A stretch of DNA of 64,000 nucleotides, from NCBI RefSeq assembly GCF_030250645.1, contig NZ_JASSVS010000006.1, positions 275,935 to 339,934 on the forward strand, written 5' to 3'. The notes beneath the pieces were generated by a model, which saw nothing but the letters and a program-made list of their open reading frames with translations, was not told where the DNA came from and searched no databases. This document shows, in pieces, positions 52,443 to 62,181 of the stretch (positions are counted from its first letter, which is position 1; every line of letters starts with the position of its first letter). This DNA comes from Marinobacter azerbaijanicus (GTDB taxonomy: Bacteria > Pseudomonadota > Gammaproteobacteria > Pseudomonadales > Oleiphilaceae). The position numbers and the translations under genes were made by a program.

Positions 52443-53237
52443 CTACTTCCGCGCCCTCGTGATCCGGAACAGCGCCTCCGGTGAAACCCGCTTGATCCAG
52501 AGTGCGGCCATTTCCTTACCCTTGCCTACCGGAATTTCCCGTTTCTTTGATCTTAAACCTTTAAATATCACCTCTGCACATTCGTTTACATCCATGCCAC
52601 CGGCTATGTCCTCGTCCACCTCACCATAGGCCGATCCATCACCCGCCAGAGCATTGCGGGAAATGTCAGTTCGGATAAAACCCGGGGTAATGGTGGAGAC
52701 GTACACACCCTGCCCTTCGACTTCGGCCCGCAAGGCATCAAAAAAGCCCATCACGGCGTGTTTGGCGGCACAATAACCGGTTCGCAATGGCACGCCCACT
52801 TTGCCGGCAACGCTGGAAGTCACCGCAATATGCCCGGCACCACGCTCGAGCATATGGGGCAGTACCGCCTTGGTCAGCGCAATCTGACCCATCACGTCCA
52901 CATCCATCAGCTTCTGGTAAACCGCCAGATCCGTGTCCTTGCACAACGAGCGCTGTGAAACACCGGCGTTGTTCACCAGCAGATCAATGTCGCCGAAGGT
53001 ATCAAGCACGGTCTGGACTGCGACGGGCAGTGACTCCCAGTCTGTCACATCCAGCGGTAACACCAGCACCTGATCCGCCGCAAGCCCCGCTTGACGGCAG
53101 CGTTCCGCAACGCGCTCCAGTTCGTTCTCACGCCGGGCGGAGAGAACCAGCCGGGCAGCATCCTGCGCGAACTGCAAGGCAAGCGCCTCGCCAATGCCTG
53201 CGGATGCACCGGTGATCCAGACAGTTTTTGTAGACAT
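52443..53237 (-). CDS. Short-chain dehydrogenase/reductase
   Basis: 264 residues from ATG 53237; a TTG two codons earlier is less likely. It has the NAD(P)-binding TITGASAGIGEALA-type glycine motif (WITGASAGIGEALALQF), LVNNAGVSQRSL, ITKAVLPHMLERGAGHIAVT followed by the Ser of VTSSVAGKVG, and the catalytic YCAAKHAVMGF with Tyr and Lys. The classic SDR family reduces or oxidises alcohols and ketones, and the substrate is unknown. GGGAAG lies upstream. It is co-directional with trxC and the GGDEF-EAL gene. Confidence 0.9.
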   Translation of the reverse strand: MSTKTVWITGASAGIGEALALQFAQDAARLVLSARRENELERVAERCRQAGLAADQVLVLPLDVTDWESLPVAVQTVLDTFGDIDLLVNNAGVSQRSLCKDTDLAVYQKLMDVDVMGQIALTKAVLPHMLERGAGHIAVTSSVAGKVGVPLRTGYCAAKHAVMGFFDALRAEVEGQGVYVSTITPGFIRTDISRNALAGDGSAYGEVDEDIAGGMDVNECAEVIFKGLRSKKREIPVGKGKEMAALWIKRVSPEALFRITRARK

Positions 53238-53270
53238 AACCAATACTTCCCTAACGAATTTGTGGACAGA

Positions 53271-55829
53271 CTACCTCAGCCACTCCCTGAGTTCACGCAG
53301 TGGCAACGGGCGGCATAACCAGAACCCCTGGAGCCTGTCGCATCCCAGTTCCGCCAGCAACCGTGCGGCCTGATCACTCTCAACACCCTCCGCGACTATG
53401 TGGTAATCGAGACTATGCGCCATATTAACAGCTGTCCCGACAATCACCCTTGAACTCTCGCTGGTCTCGATATCCTCGATCAGTGACCGATCCAGTTTCA
53501 GCTCCGTCGCAGGCAGTTGTTTCAGATAAGACAGCGAGGAATAGCCGCTGCCGAAATCATCAATGGAGATCTTGAGCCCCATCGCAGCAAGCGCTTCCAG
53601 CGCCATCAGGCCTTTGCCGGGATCTTCCATGGCCGCGGTTTCAGTCAGCTCCAGAATGAGGCTCTGCACTTTGACGCCATGGCGTTGGAGAGCAGAGGTT
53701 ATCGCCTCTTCAAGCTCGCCCGCCGCCAGATCCCGTGCCGAGATATTGATGGACATTGTCAGGTCCGGATAAACGTCCATCAGGCTCGACAGGTCACGGA
53801 TACTTCGTTCAATCGCCCAACGTGTCAACTGGGTGATCACGCCGGTTTCTTCCGCCAGTGGAATGAAATCGGCAGGGAAAACCCAGCCTCGGTCCGGGTG
53901 ATTCCAGCGAATTAGCGCTTCGAGCCCGATTACAGAACCACTGGCCAGGCAGAGTTTCGGCTGGTAGTGGAGCTCGGTACGATCTTCCTGAAGGGCTTCC
54001 CTCAGGTCCGACATCAGCGTCAGCCTGCTTTCGCTGTAAATGTCGTACTCCTGGGAATAGAACCCGGTTTCATAGGGGCCATGGGGAGCTATTTCCATTC
54101 CAACGTGAGCGTTGCGGATCAGCATTGCTGCACTGTCCCCATGCGCAGGATAGCTTGCGGCACCAAACCGGGGATGCAGCTCAATGGCGAGATTATCCAG
54201 CACAACCGGCTCAGCCAGTTGTTTCAGCACCCTGTTCAGACCCGCAAAGTTGTCGCTCACTTCATCGGCATTGACCAACAGACCAAATGTATCACCCGAA
54301 AGCTGATATACCAGTTCCTCTCTTCCGTGGCTGTCCGGACTCCGGTGAAGAAACGGGAGCGTCCTGGCCAGCTCAGTCATCTGATTCGCCAGGCTATGGA
54401 GCAACCGGTCACTGCGGCTGAGACCAAGCGTACGATTAATTTCATCCAGTCGGGTAATTCGCGCGACACCCACCATGTAATGCCCATCGGGGTCCCGCTG
54501 CAATTGTTCGTTTACCATGCGCTCGAAACGGTTACGATTGGGAAGCCCTGTGACCGGATCATGGGTCATCGCTTCATTCAGCCGGTTCTGGGCCTCATTT
54601 CTGGCTTTCTCCGTGCGCAAAGCGTCGGCCTGAGCCCGGATTTTCTGCTCGCGCTCACGATACAGACGATCCGCCAATGCCAGGGTCAGGATAAATGCCT
54701 CGAGGCCAGAGCCGATCTGCATGGCATGTTCGGTCATGAAGTTCTCAGGAAAGAACCCCAGTGCCCGACCGGCCGTTGCCAGCACTCCAACCGTCAGCGG
54801 TGTCCAGGCAATGGTAAAGAAGGCACCGGCCCGAACACCCGCTGCCCAGGTAATGGGGCCCGCCACAAACAACAATGAGAAGAAGCACAGCGCGGAAACG
54901 GCAGACAACACAACCGCCGCGTTATAGCTCAACGTGAGCGCAGCAACGAAGTTGATGACCTCAAAACCGATCATGATCCGGATGGCGATATCCAGCCTCG
55001 GGCTGTGGGAAGGGATCCTCAGCAACGCCCGACAGAACAACACCGAGAAAAGTGCCAGGACGGGCATCGACACCAGCAGGGCGCGGGCGTGGATATCCGG
55101 GAACTGGGGGTAAAGAAGCTGAAAACTGTATCCCTTGATGGACGCGAAGAACAGCAGATAGCCGGCAATCGCCAGAGCGTAATAGAGGTACAGTTTCTCC
55201 CGAAGGGTCAGAAACACTGCCAGATTGATCAGGATAATAACGGTCAGGCTTCCATAATAGAAAAAATGGAGCTTCTGCTCATTTGCGGCTGCACTAAAGA
55301 ATTCACTCTCACGCCAGATCTTGAGCGGAAGAATCATCGACCCGGCAGTTTCTACCCGGATATAGATCGTCTTTGCCTGCTGCGGCTCCAGATCAAACCG
55401 TAACAGCATGTTGGGATGGTCAACCTGCCGGGGATAGAACGGTCTTGTATCGCCGGTGCGGAACTCGTCAATGCGCTCACCATTGGAAAAAACATGGAAA
55501 ACCACATCGTCCAGCTGAGAATAGGCCAACTCGACAATCAGATTCAGAGAATCCGGTGTCCGGTTTTCAACCGCAAAACGTAGCCAGTAAGCGGACGAAG
55601 TGATGCCGAAGGTTTCACTACCCGTTGGCACCTCCTGCCAATCGTCATCGGGTAGCGAGACAACCTCTTCGATATCCGCCTTACCTTCAGAGTCTTCCCA
55701 GGCCTGGAACTGCGCCTGGATCGGTGAGGCGTCAGAGACTGCAATGGTTTGTGTCTCTGCCAGACCAGTGTTCCAGAAGATCAGAATCGACAGCGCGACA
55801 AGCCAGCGCCAAACCCGCGAAATAATCAT
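53271..55829 (-). CDS. 7TM-DISM protein with GGDEF and EAL domains
   Basis: 852 residues. A signal peptide is followed by a periplasmic DISM-type extracellular sensor domain (about 30-180), seven hydrophobic helices (about 190-400), a GGDEF domain (about 415-590) with SGDTF at 511-515 in place of GGDEF, and an EAL domain (about 605-852) with EAL at 637-639, SINISARD, LTETAAMED, DDFGSGYSSL, LKLDRSLIED and AEGVESDQAA. The EAL residues look complete and the cyclase motif is broken, so it should hydrolyse cyclic di-GMP in response to a periplasmic ligand. Confidence 0.88.
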   Translation of the reverse strand: MIISRVWRWLVALSILIFWNTGLAETQTIAVSDASPIQAQFQAWEDSEGKADIEEVVSLPDDDWQEVPTGSETFGITSSAYWLRFAVENRTPDSLNLIVELAYSQLDDVVFHVFSNGERIDEFRTGDTRPFYPRQVDHPNMLLRFDLEPQQAKTIYIRVETAGSMILPLKIWRESEFFSAAANEQKLHFFYYGSLTVIILINLAVFLTLREKLYLYYALAIAGYLLFFASIKGYSFQLLYPQFPDIHARALLVSMPVLALFSVLFCRALLRIPSHSPRLDIAIRIMIGFEVINFVAALTLSYNAAVVLSAVSALCFFSLLFVAGPITWAAGVRAGAFFTIAWTPLTVGVLATAGRALGFFPENFMTEHAMQIGSGLEAFILTLALADRLYREREQKIRAQADALRTEKARNEAQNRLNEAMTHDPVTGLPNRNRFERMVNEQLQRDPDGHYMVGVARITRLDEINRTLGLSRSDRLLHSLANQMTELARTLPFLHRSPDSHGREELVYQLSGDTFGLLVNADEVSDNFAGLNRVLKQLAEPVVLDNLAIELHPRFGAASYPAHGDSAAMLIRNAHVGMEIAPHGPYETGFYSQEYDIYSESRLTLMSDLREALQEDRTELHYQPKLCLASGSVIGLEALIRWNHPDRGWVFPADFIPLAEETGVITQLTRWAIERSIRDLSSLMDVYPDLTMSINISARDLAAGELEEAITSALQRHGVKVQSLILELTETAAMEDPGKGLMALEALAAMGLKISIDDFGSGYSSLSYLKQLPATELKLDRSLIEDIETSESSRVIVGTAVNMAHSLDYHIVAEGVESDQAARLLAELGCDRLQGFWLCRPLPLRELREWLR

Positions 55830-56008
55830 GACCAGCCAACCACCGCGTCGGTCACTGAGAGGTCCTCTTTTCTTATTAGTCTGTTTCCAAGCTTAATCCT
55901 AGTCTCGAAAGCAATGCTGGTTGAAAACCTTTCGTGTAGAAAATTGTGTACAGAGACTTCACAATCACTGCTGACTCTCGAGCAGAAGAGGAGAACGGAG
56001 GGGATACC

Positions 56009-56506
56009 ATGATCAACGAAACCGATATAAAACACCTCGACCGCTGTATTGAACTTGCTACCATGGCTTTGGAAAGCGGCAACCCTCCGTTTGGTTCGGT
56101 GCTGGTGGATCAAACCGGCGCAGTGAGGTATGAGGGCCATAATGAGACAGCAGGCGGGGACGGGACCCGTCACCCGGAGTTCGCCATCGCGCGGTGGGCC
56201 GCTGCCCACATGACGCCTGAGGAGCGGGCGGCAGCGACTGTCTATACCTCAGGCGAGCACTGTCCCATGTGTGCAGCAGCCCATGGCTGGGTAGGCCTGG
56301 GCCGGATTGTCTATGCAAGTTCCTCGGAGCAGCTCTCAACGTGGCTGGACGAGATGCATGCGGAGCCATCCCCCGTGGCAACCCTGCCCATCAACCAGGT
56401 GGTACCCGGTGTGCCAGCGGAAGGGCCGTTCCCTGTGCTGGCAGAAGCCGTTCGCGACCTGCACAGGCGGTTCCATTCAGAACACAAAACTGGCAACAGA
56501 GCCTGA
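56009..56506 (+). CDS. Nucleoside deaminase (cytidine/deoxycytidylate deaminase fold)
   Basis: 165 residues from ATG 56009 (GGAGGGGATACC upstream). The zinc site is His55-x-Glu57 in RHPEFAI and the Cys85-x-x-Cys88 pair in EHCPMCAAAHGWVGL. The fold is that of the guanine/cytosine/tRNA-adenosine deaminase group. The NPPFGSVLVDQTGAVRYEG start and the HPE rather than HAE motif point to a standalone small-molecule deaminase, substrate not known. Start of a divergent unit opposite the 7TM gene. Confidence 0.83.
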   Translation: MINETDIKHLDRCIELATMALESGNPPFGSVLVDQTGAVRYEGHNETAGGDGTRHPEFAIARWAAAHMTPEERAAATVYTSGEHCPMCAAAHGWVGLGRIVYASSSEQLSTWLDEMHAEPSPVATLPINQVVPGVPAEGPFPVLAEAVRDLHRRFHSEHKTGNRA

Positions 56507-56511
56507 GGCCC

Positions 56512-57171
56512 ATGCGCATTCGCGTTACTCACCAACGAATCACCATTGCCCTGCAGCTGATACTGCTTGCCGAAACAGTGTTTGCCATATGGGGCCAACG
56601 CTGGTTTACCGCCTTCCTGACCGCAATGATCATTGCCATCACCTTCTTCCCGATACTGTTTGAGCGCCGGTTCCGGATTCACATCCCGCCGGAATTGCAG
56701 CTTGCGGCTATCGGCTTCGTGTTCGCCTCCCTGTTCCTGGGCGAGATTCGCGATTATTACACCCGGTTCTGGTGGTGGGATATGGCACTGCATACCATGT
56801 CCGGTTTTCTGCTGGGAATCCTCGGCTTCCTGCTGGTCCACATCATGAACGAAACCGAAAAAATCCATGTCCATATGAACCCCGGTTTCGTGGCCTTCTT
56901 TGCCTTCATGTTTGCGCTGGGTGTAGGCGCGCTGTGGGAGGTTTTTGAATTCACCATGGACTCTTTATTCAGCATGAACATGCAGAAACCCATGCTCGGT
57001 GACCCTTCCGGACTGACGGACACCATGTGGGACCTGGTGGTTGATGCCCTGGGCGCACTGGTGATTTCAGTACTGGGCTGGCGTTATCTGAAAAACCCCG
57101 AAGAAAGGTCATTCCTGGAGCGCTGGATTGATGCATTCATCATGCGCAACCCAAGATTCTTCAAGCGCTGA
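56512..57171 (+). CDS. YjdF-like (DUF2238) inner-membrane protein
   Basis: 219 residues from ATG 56512, five bases after the deaminase stop. It has about six hydrophobic helices and the conserved stretches EIRDYYTRFWWWDMALHT, GVGALWEVFEFTMDSLF and LTDTMWDLVVDALGAL. The conserved Asp, His and Glu near the membrane resemble the YjdF/DUF2238 family of unknown function. It is probably translated together with the deaminase. Confidence 0.75.
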   Translation: MRIRVTHQRITIALQLILLAETVFAIWGQRWFTAFLTAMIIAITFFPILFERRFRIHIPPELQLAAIGFVFASLFLGEIRDYYTRFWWWDMALHTMSGFLLGILGFLLVHIMNETEKIHVHMNPGFVAFFAFMFALGVGALWEVFEFTMDSLFSMNMQKPMLGDPSGLTDTMWDLVVDALGALVISVLGWRYLKNPEERSFLERWIDAFIMRNPRFFKR

Positions 57172-57182
57172 GGGGCAGGAGT

Positions 57183-57506
57183 TCAGCCAAAATAGTCCTG
57201 TATCCATTCAAACAACATTGTGGTGTCCACATCGGATAGTGCCATCTGTTTGAAATCGTCACCCACCTCATCCTGGATGGTTACAAACTGGTAAAGCAGG
57301 ACTCCGGGCTGTTCATCATGCAGGATAAGCGTAATGCGCCGACGGGTGCGGAGGCAGTCGATGGTCATCACATCGGCAGGAATACCGGCATCACGCATGC
57401 CACGGCGAACTTCCACCACCGGGTTGATATGCTCGTGGGCTGCCTGGATACGGGCATGGGCATCGCTCGCCATGTCTGACAAGGCCTTGAGGGGATCTTC
57501 TGACAT
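57183..57506 (-). CDS. Conserved small cytoplasmic protein of unknown function
   Basis: 107 residues from ATG 57506; the frame opens three codons earlier at a TTG. It has HINPVVEVRRGMRDAGIPA, TIDCLRTRRRITLILHDE, QFVTIQDEVGDDFKQM and a FEWIQDYFG end. Soluble alpha/beta composition, no motif I can name. It follows the next gene upstream with almost no gap (stop at 57508-57510) and so is probably co-transcribed with it. Confidence 0.7.
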   Translation of the reverse strand: MSEDPLKALSDMASDAHARIQAAHEHINPVVEVRRGMRDAGIPADVMTIDCLRTRRRITLILHDEQPGVLLYQFVTIQDEVGDDFKQMALSDVDTTMLFEWIQDYFG

Positions 57507-57507
57507 T

Positions 57508-57882
57508 CTATTCAACCATTCCTGATCTGGGAACCAGACAATTCATCGCCGTTATAGACAGGTCCCGAAACACAGTTTCTGAGGCAATCACGCTCGGAAA
57601 CCTGTCATAGACTGACCGCCGGCACGAGGATGTCCGGGCTTCACTTTCATTCACACAATCCGAGTAGACTTGTGCCCCGCGGCCCTGCCCGGTGACATCC
57701 TCACACAGTACAGGGATCTGAGTAACCACCCAGTCCATGGCAAGACTGCGCTCGACAGGGTTCGTAGCAAGGTTGGCGAAACGGCTGGCCTCTATCGGCT
57801 CCGGCTGTTCCCGGGTCTGCTCCCAGAGAACAAACAGCAGGGCTGCCGATACCAGTACAATGGTGACCTTTGGTAACTTCAT
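57508..57882 (-). CDS. Hypothetical membrane-anchored or exported protein
   Basis: 124 residues. An N-terminal hydrophobic helix (about 5-20) with two lysines before it suggests a signal anchor. The rest is polar with several cysteines (LCEDV, SDCVNES, SSCRRS, MNCLV), which could form disulfides in the periplasm. I do not recognise a family. It is divergent from NnrU. Confidence 0.6.
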   Translation of the reverse strand: MKLPKVTIVLVSAALLFVLWEQTREQPEPIEASRFANLATNPVERSLAMDWVVTQIPVLCEDVTGQGRGAQVYSDCVNESEARTSSCRRSVYDRFPSVIASETVFRDLSITAMNCLVPRSGMVE

Positions 57883-58037
57883 GGGCGCCTTATCAATACG
57901 CTGGATCAGGCAGTGGATGATAAACGCTCGGGAATGTGCTGTCTCGGTTTGCGCGGCTATACTGACGGGGACTTTTCCATATCAGGGCCACTCATGGACA
58001 ACGGCCCGACCACTCAAAAAAAGAAGGAGTCTGGCAA

Positions 58038-58607
58038 ATGACCACACTGATCGTTGGTCTGGTTCTGTTTTTCGGCGTGCACTCACTTTCCATCGTCAAC
58101 GAACCGATGCGTAATCGCCTCCACGCCTCCATGGGTGAGATACCCTTCAAGGCCCTCTACTCACTGGTCTCTCTCGTGGGCCTGGTGCTCATCATCTGGG
58201 GCTATGGGGCTGCCCGTATGGACCCCACCGTCATCTACACACCCCCGGGCTGGCTCAGGCATCTGGCCATGTTGCTTCTGGTCCCGGTTTTCCCGCTCCT
58301 GTTCGCCACCTACTTCCCTGGCAAGATCAGGGCAAAGCTGGGACACCCGATGCTGGTGGCCGTCAAACTCTGGGCGCTTGCGCACCTGCTGGCCAACGGG
58401 ATGCTACACGATGTGCTGCTGTTCGGCGCTTTCCTGGCGTGGGCGGTGGTCGACCGGATTTCCATGAAGCGCAGAACCCAGCGGCCAGTCCCCACTCTGC
58501 CGGCCAGCAAGGCGAACGACGCCATTGCGGTTGTTGGGGGCCTCGCTGTCTATGTAGTAATGGTTCTCTGGGCTCACCAGTGGCTCTTTGGTGTGGCACC
58601 TGTCTGA
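58038..58607 (+). CDS. NnrU family membrane protein
   Basis: 189 residues, about five hydrophobic helices. It has the NnrU signatures LVLFFGVHSLSIVNEPMR, FKALYSLVSLVGLVLIIWGY and VKLWALAHLLANGMLHDVL. NnrU was named from denitrification gene clusters of alphaproteobacteria, but members occur widely without them. No denitrification genes are seen here. GAAGGAG precedes the ATG. Confidence 0.86.
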   Translation: MTTLIVGLVLFFGVHSLSIVNEPMRNRLHASMGEIPFKALYSLVSLVGLVLIIWGYGAARMDPTVIYTPPGWLRHLAMLLLVPVFPLLFATYFPGKIRAKLGHPMLVAVKLWALAHLLANGMLHDVLLFGAFLAWAVVDRISMKRRTQRPVPTLPASKANDAIAVVGGLAVYVVMVLWAHQWLFGVAPV

Positions 58608-58622
58608 TTATCAGCGGGGCCC

Positions 58623-60650
58623 TCAGGGTGTGACGATATTGAAACGGCCGTCTGGCTTGTCGAGCATGCTGAAGAACCCGATCAGATCCAGCTTGCTGCC
58701 CTCAAAGCGGATATCATCACTGAACAGCAGCTCCTTGAGACCGGCATCGCCTATCAGAATGTCCACAAACATGGGCCGCGTCAGCAGCAGGCTGGCGTCC
58801 GCGGGCGTATCGTCACTGGTCAGCCGGTGATGCAGTACTGAGTTCTGAAGGGTCAGCAGGTAACTCTGCTGAAGGTCGGTGAAGGTCACCTTGATGGTTG
58901 TGGATTTGCCTTCCGCATCGGCAGCATTCAGGCGCACAGCCATGCTCTCGAAGAACAGCGATACCGGTGTATGAAGCAGGATTTCCCGCATTACGGCCGG
59001 CTTGAGACCCTCTTTCGGCGCCCCATGCCGCAATTCATAGGCACCGGTAAGATAGAAGTCGCGCCAGGGCCCTGACTCTGCCTGGTACCCCAGCTGGTCG
59101 TAGACGTTTGCCAGCAATGCCCTGGCGTCCCCGTTGTCCGGATCAGCAAAGACCACATGATTCAGCAACTCCGCCAGCCAGCGGTAGGTGTTCCGGCCCT
59201 CGGTGGCATCCATATCGGCAGCGCCACTGAATTCCCGGAGGGCCTGGTCCAGAACCTTCTCGGCACCGCCCATCATCTCGACAGTCCGTTTTGCCGACTC
59301 GCTTTCTGGCAGAGGGTTGAGCTGTGCGGGATTGGCGGTAAACCAGCCCATATAGTACTGATACACCGCCTTGGCATTATGGGAAACCGTGCCGTAATAA
59401 CCCTGGTTGTGAAAATCTTCATTCAGCGCAGGTGGTAACTGCAGGTTCTCAGCAAGCTCACGGGGCGTGGCGCCCCGGTTCATCAGGCGCACGGTCTGGT
59501 CATGGATGAACTTGTAGGTATCACGCTGCTTGGCCAGGAATTCCTGAATCTTGTCCTGACCCCACAAGGGCCAGTGGTGGCTTCCGAAATACACATCAGC
59601 TTCCGGGAAGAGGTTCCTTGCCTCCTCGATGAATCCACTCCAGATTCTGGCATCGCGGACCTTTGCACCCCTGGGAGTGTATAGGTTGTGCATGTTGCGG
59701 CTGACCAGCTCCGCGCCACAGAACGCCTTGTGCTCCGGCAGGTAGAAGGTGAATTCGGCAGGTGCCTCAGAGCCGGAGACGATCTGGAAAACCATCGGCA
59801 CGCCGTCAACGGTAAGCTCGGTTCCGGTTTCACTGACCATGTCCGTGGGTGTTGCGAAACCGAATGTGCCAAACGCCGGGCCCTTGCCCAGGCCGGTACC
59901 CACGTGGCCACGGTCGCCCCGTCCAAGCTGCTTGCCGTACATGTACATTGCGCGTCGGGTCATGGCCGGGCCGGCGATGATGTTCTCGCTGGTGGCTTCC
60001 TCCTCAAAGCCTGCCGGTGCAATGATGCGCAGATCAGCTTTCTCCTCGTCCGACAAGTGCTGAAGAATACCCTGGACACCACCAAAGTGGTCGATATGGC
60101 TGTGGGTGAACAGGATTGCCCGCACCGGCTTTTCTCCCAGGTGTTCCCGTGCGAACAGAAAGGCTTTGCTGGCCGTTTCGCCGGCGGTTAGCGGGTCAAC
60201 CAGTATCCAGCCAGTATCGCTTTCAATGATCGACATATTGGCCAGATCGTAACCCCGGATCTGGTACAGCCCTTCCCTCACCTCGAACAGGCCGTGGATA
60301 TTGTTCAGAGCGGCCTGGCGCCAGAGGCTCGGGTTAACCGAGCTGGGGGCATTTTCACCGTCACTGTCAATAAAAGCATAGTCCTGCATGTTCCAGATTT
60401 CGCCGCCATTGACACTATCGACCACCAACTCAGCATCCTGTGCTATCAGGCCGCGGCGTGCGTTCTCAAAATCGTCACGGTTATCAAACGGCCGCTGCTC
60501 CAGCACCTGACTATTGGCTTTGCTCGTGCTGGCCGTCGGCGCACTGTGCCCGGCGTCATTGGCTCCGGAGGCGCGCTCGGGGCCGGCATCACATCCGGCG
60601 ATTGCCATAGCAAACAGCGAAACAAGGAAAATATTGGAACGTAGGAACAT
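58623..60650 (-). CDS. Alkylsulfatase, metallo-beta-lactamase fold, lipoprotein
   Basis: 675 residues. Residues 1-20 form a lipoprotein signal with the lipobox AIAGC and Cys20. The metallo-beta-lactamase domain has the binuclear zinc motif THSHIDHFGG at 182-191, then YFGSHHWPLWGQDKIQEFL. An alkylsulfatase dimerisation domain (near 400-530) and a C-terminal SCP2-like domain complete the SdsA1-type plan. These enzymes hydrolyse primary or secondary alkyl sulfates such as SDS. The lipobox suggests anchoring to the membrane in the periplasm rather than free secretion. Confidence 0.87.
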   Translation of the reverse strand: MFLRSNIFLVSLFAMAIAGCDAGPERASGANDAGHSAPTASTSKANSQVLEQRPFDNRDDFENARRGLIAQDAELVVDSVNGGEIWNMQDYAFIDSDGENAPSSVNPSLWRQAALNNIHGLFEVREGLYQIRGYDLANMSIIESDTGWILVDPLTAGETASKAFLFAREHLGEKPVRAILFTHSHIDHFGGVQGILQHLSDEEKADLRIIAPAGFEEEATSENIIAGPAMTRRAMYMYGKQLGRGDRGHVGTGLGKGPAFGTFGFATPTDMVSETGTELTVDGVPMVFQIVSGSEAPAEFTFYLPEHKAFCGAELVSRNMHNLYTPRGAKVRDARIWSGFIEEARNLFPEADVYFGSHHWPLWGQDKIQEFLAKQRDTYKFIHDQTVRLMNRGATPRELAENLQLPPALNEDFHNQGYYGTVSHNAKAVYQYYMGWFTANPAQLNPLPESESAKRTVEMMGGAEKVLDQALREFSGAADMDATEGRNTYRWLAELLNHVVFADPDNGDARALLANVYDQLGYQAESGPWRDFYLTGAYELRHGAPKEGLKPAVMREILLHTPVSLFFESMAVRLNAADAEGKSTTIKVTFTDLQQSYLLTLQNSVLHHRLTSDDTPADASLLLTRPMFVDILIGDAGLKELLFSDDIRFEGSKLDLIGFFSMLDKPDGRFNIVTP

Positions 60651-60678
60651 AGTATGCCTCCAGGTCTGTTGTTATTGG

Positions 60679-62181
60679 TTAAGTGGTGGCGAACTCAGCC
60701 CGGTCCCTACCCTTCGCCTTGGCCTCATACAGGGCATCATCGGCCTCTGAGATCATTCTGTCGAAGCTGGTGCCGTGCCATTGTGCAATGCCAATGGAAA
60801 CCGTCATGGAAATCTGGTTATCCTCGACCGGCACCGCCAGGTTACGGACATGGTCAAGAAGTTTTTCGCTCAAGGCCAACAGATCCACATGCTCCGAGTC
60901 GGGAACGATAATGATGAACTCCTCGCCGCCCCAACGGCCGAAAAGATCCACCGATCTGAGAACCGAATCAGTGGCCCGGGCAAACGCTTGAAGGCAGCGA
61001 TCCCCAATGTCATGGCCATACAGGTCGTTGATCCGCTTGAAGTGATCGATATCCAGTAACAGAACGCTGAAGGGATGCTGGCTACGGTCACTACGCCTTA
61101 CTTCCTCTTCTCCGTGGGTCCTCATCTGCCGCCGGTTGGCGATTCCCGTCAGTTCATCGGTCAACGCCAGCGTGGTCAGCCGCCGGTTAGCCGCGAACAG
61201 CTCGCTTGTACGCTTCCGGACCCGGTCTTCCAAGGCTGCATTGAGCAGCTTCACCTCCGCCAGAGCCTTGCGCAACCTGTAGGATTTTCTGCGGTTCTGG
61301 TGCACAAACGCGGCAAGGTATAGCACCATCACGATAAACAGCACCACGAACTCCTGAGTCAGCAATGCGCTGCGTTCCTGCTGCTCCCGGATAAAAGGGC
61401 CGACGCCTGCGGCAGTGGCAAAAGAAACATAGAGCGCGACCATCGTAGCGAGAAACGAACCTGGCATGGGGCCAAAGCGAACGGCCACCCAGATCGGGGC
61501 CAAAACAACGATCAATGGCGTCAAAGCCAGATATTCCTCCGAATGCAGGCCCCAGGAGAACACCAGGTAGCAAGCCATAAGGCTGAAAATCCCTGCCATT
61601 ATCAGTTCCGGATAGTAAAACCAGGGCGTCCTTGCCATTTTCCGTAGCGGGCCGGCGTTGAACAGCATATGGATCAAAGGTGTCAGGATGACAAGGCCGG
61701 TAGCATCACCAATCCACCAAAGCCGCCAGAAAGTAAGGAAGGGCGTTTCGTCGGTCACCAGTAGTGAATAGACAGAAGCACCACCAAGCGCAGCAATGGG
61801 CGAAGCTATGAAAAACACCGTGACCAGAAAGACGCTGAGGTCTTTGAGCCTGTGCCAATCCATCTCCTGCCCAAGAAAAAAACGCATGAGACCGGCAGCC
61901 AGCACGCACTCGGTTATGTTAACCGCACCGAACAACAGAGCCTGAGTAATGGTAAAGACAGGTATGTCTGCGGCTACCTCTGCGGCCAGGACGACCATTG
62001 CCAGGGGCCACCAGGAGCGGGGAGGACGACTGAGGAGCCCCGCGAGCAGAACAGCATTTGGTGGCCAGAGAACGACGATACCGCTGTCCAGTGCGGCAAA
62101 GTGAACACCAACGTAGGCACCCAGATAATACAGCGCCCCGATAAGGAGGGGAAACAGAACGGCGTGATGGTGGCTGTACAA
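60679..62181 (-). CDS. MASE1-GGDEF diguanylate cyclase
   Basis: 500 residues. An N-terminal MASE1 membrane sensor (about 1-300, eight or so helices, starting ALYYLGAYVGVHFAALDSG) is followed by a short coiled linker and a GGDEF domain (about 335-500) with DHFKRINDLYGHDIGDRCL and an intact GGEEF at 418-422. It should make cyclic di-GMP in response to a membrane signal. Directly upstream of the alkylsulfatase on the same strand (28-base gap), so possibly co-transcribed. Confidence 0.9.
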   Translation of the reverse strand: MYSHHHAVLFPLLIGALYYLGAYVGVHFAALDSGIVVLWPPNAVLLAGLLSRPPRSWWPLAMVVLAAEVAADIPVFTITQALLFGAVNITECVLAAGLMRFFLGQEMDWHRLKDLSVFLVTVFFIASPIAALGGASVYSLLVTDETPFLTFWRLWWIGDATGLVILTPLIHMLFNAGPLRKMARTPWFYYPELIMAGIFSLMACYLVFSWGLHSEEYLALTPLIVVLAPIWVAVRFGPMPGSFLATMVALYVSFATAAGVGPFIREQQERSALLTQEFVVLFIVMVLYLAAFVHQNRRKSYRLRKALAEVKLLNAALEDRVRKRTSELFAANRRLTTLALTDELTGIANRRQMRTHGEEEVRRSDRSQHPFSVLLLDIDHFKRINDLYGHDIGDRCLQAFARATDSVLRSVDLFGRWGGEEFIIIVPDSEHVDLLALSEKLLDHVRNLAVPVEDNQISMTVSIGIAQWHGTSFDRMISEADDALYEAKAKGRDRAEFATT

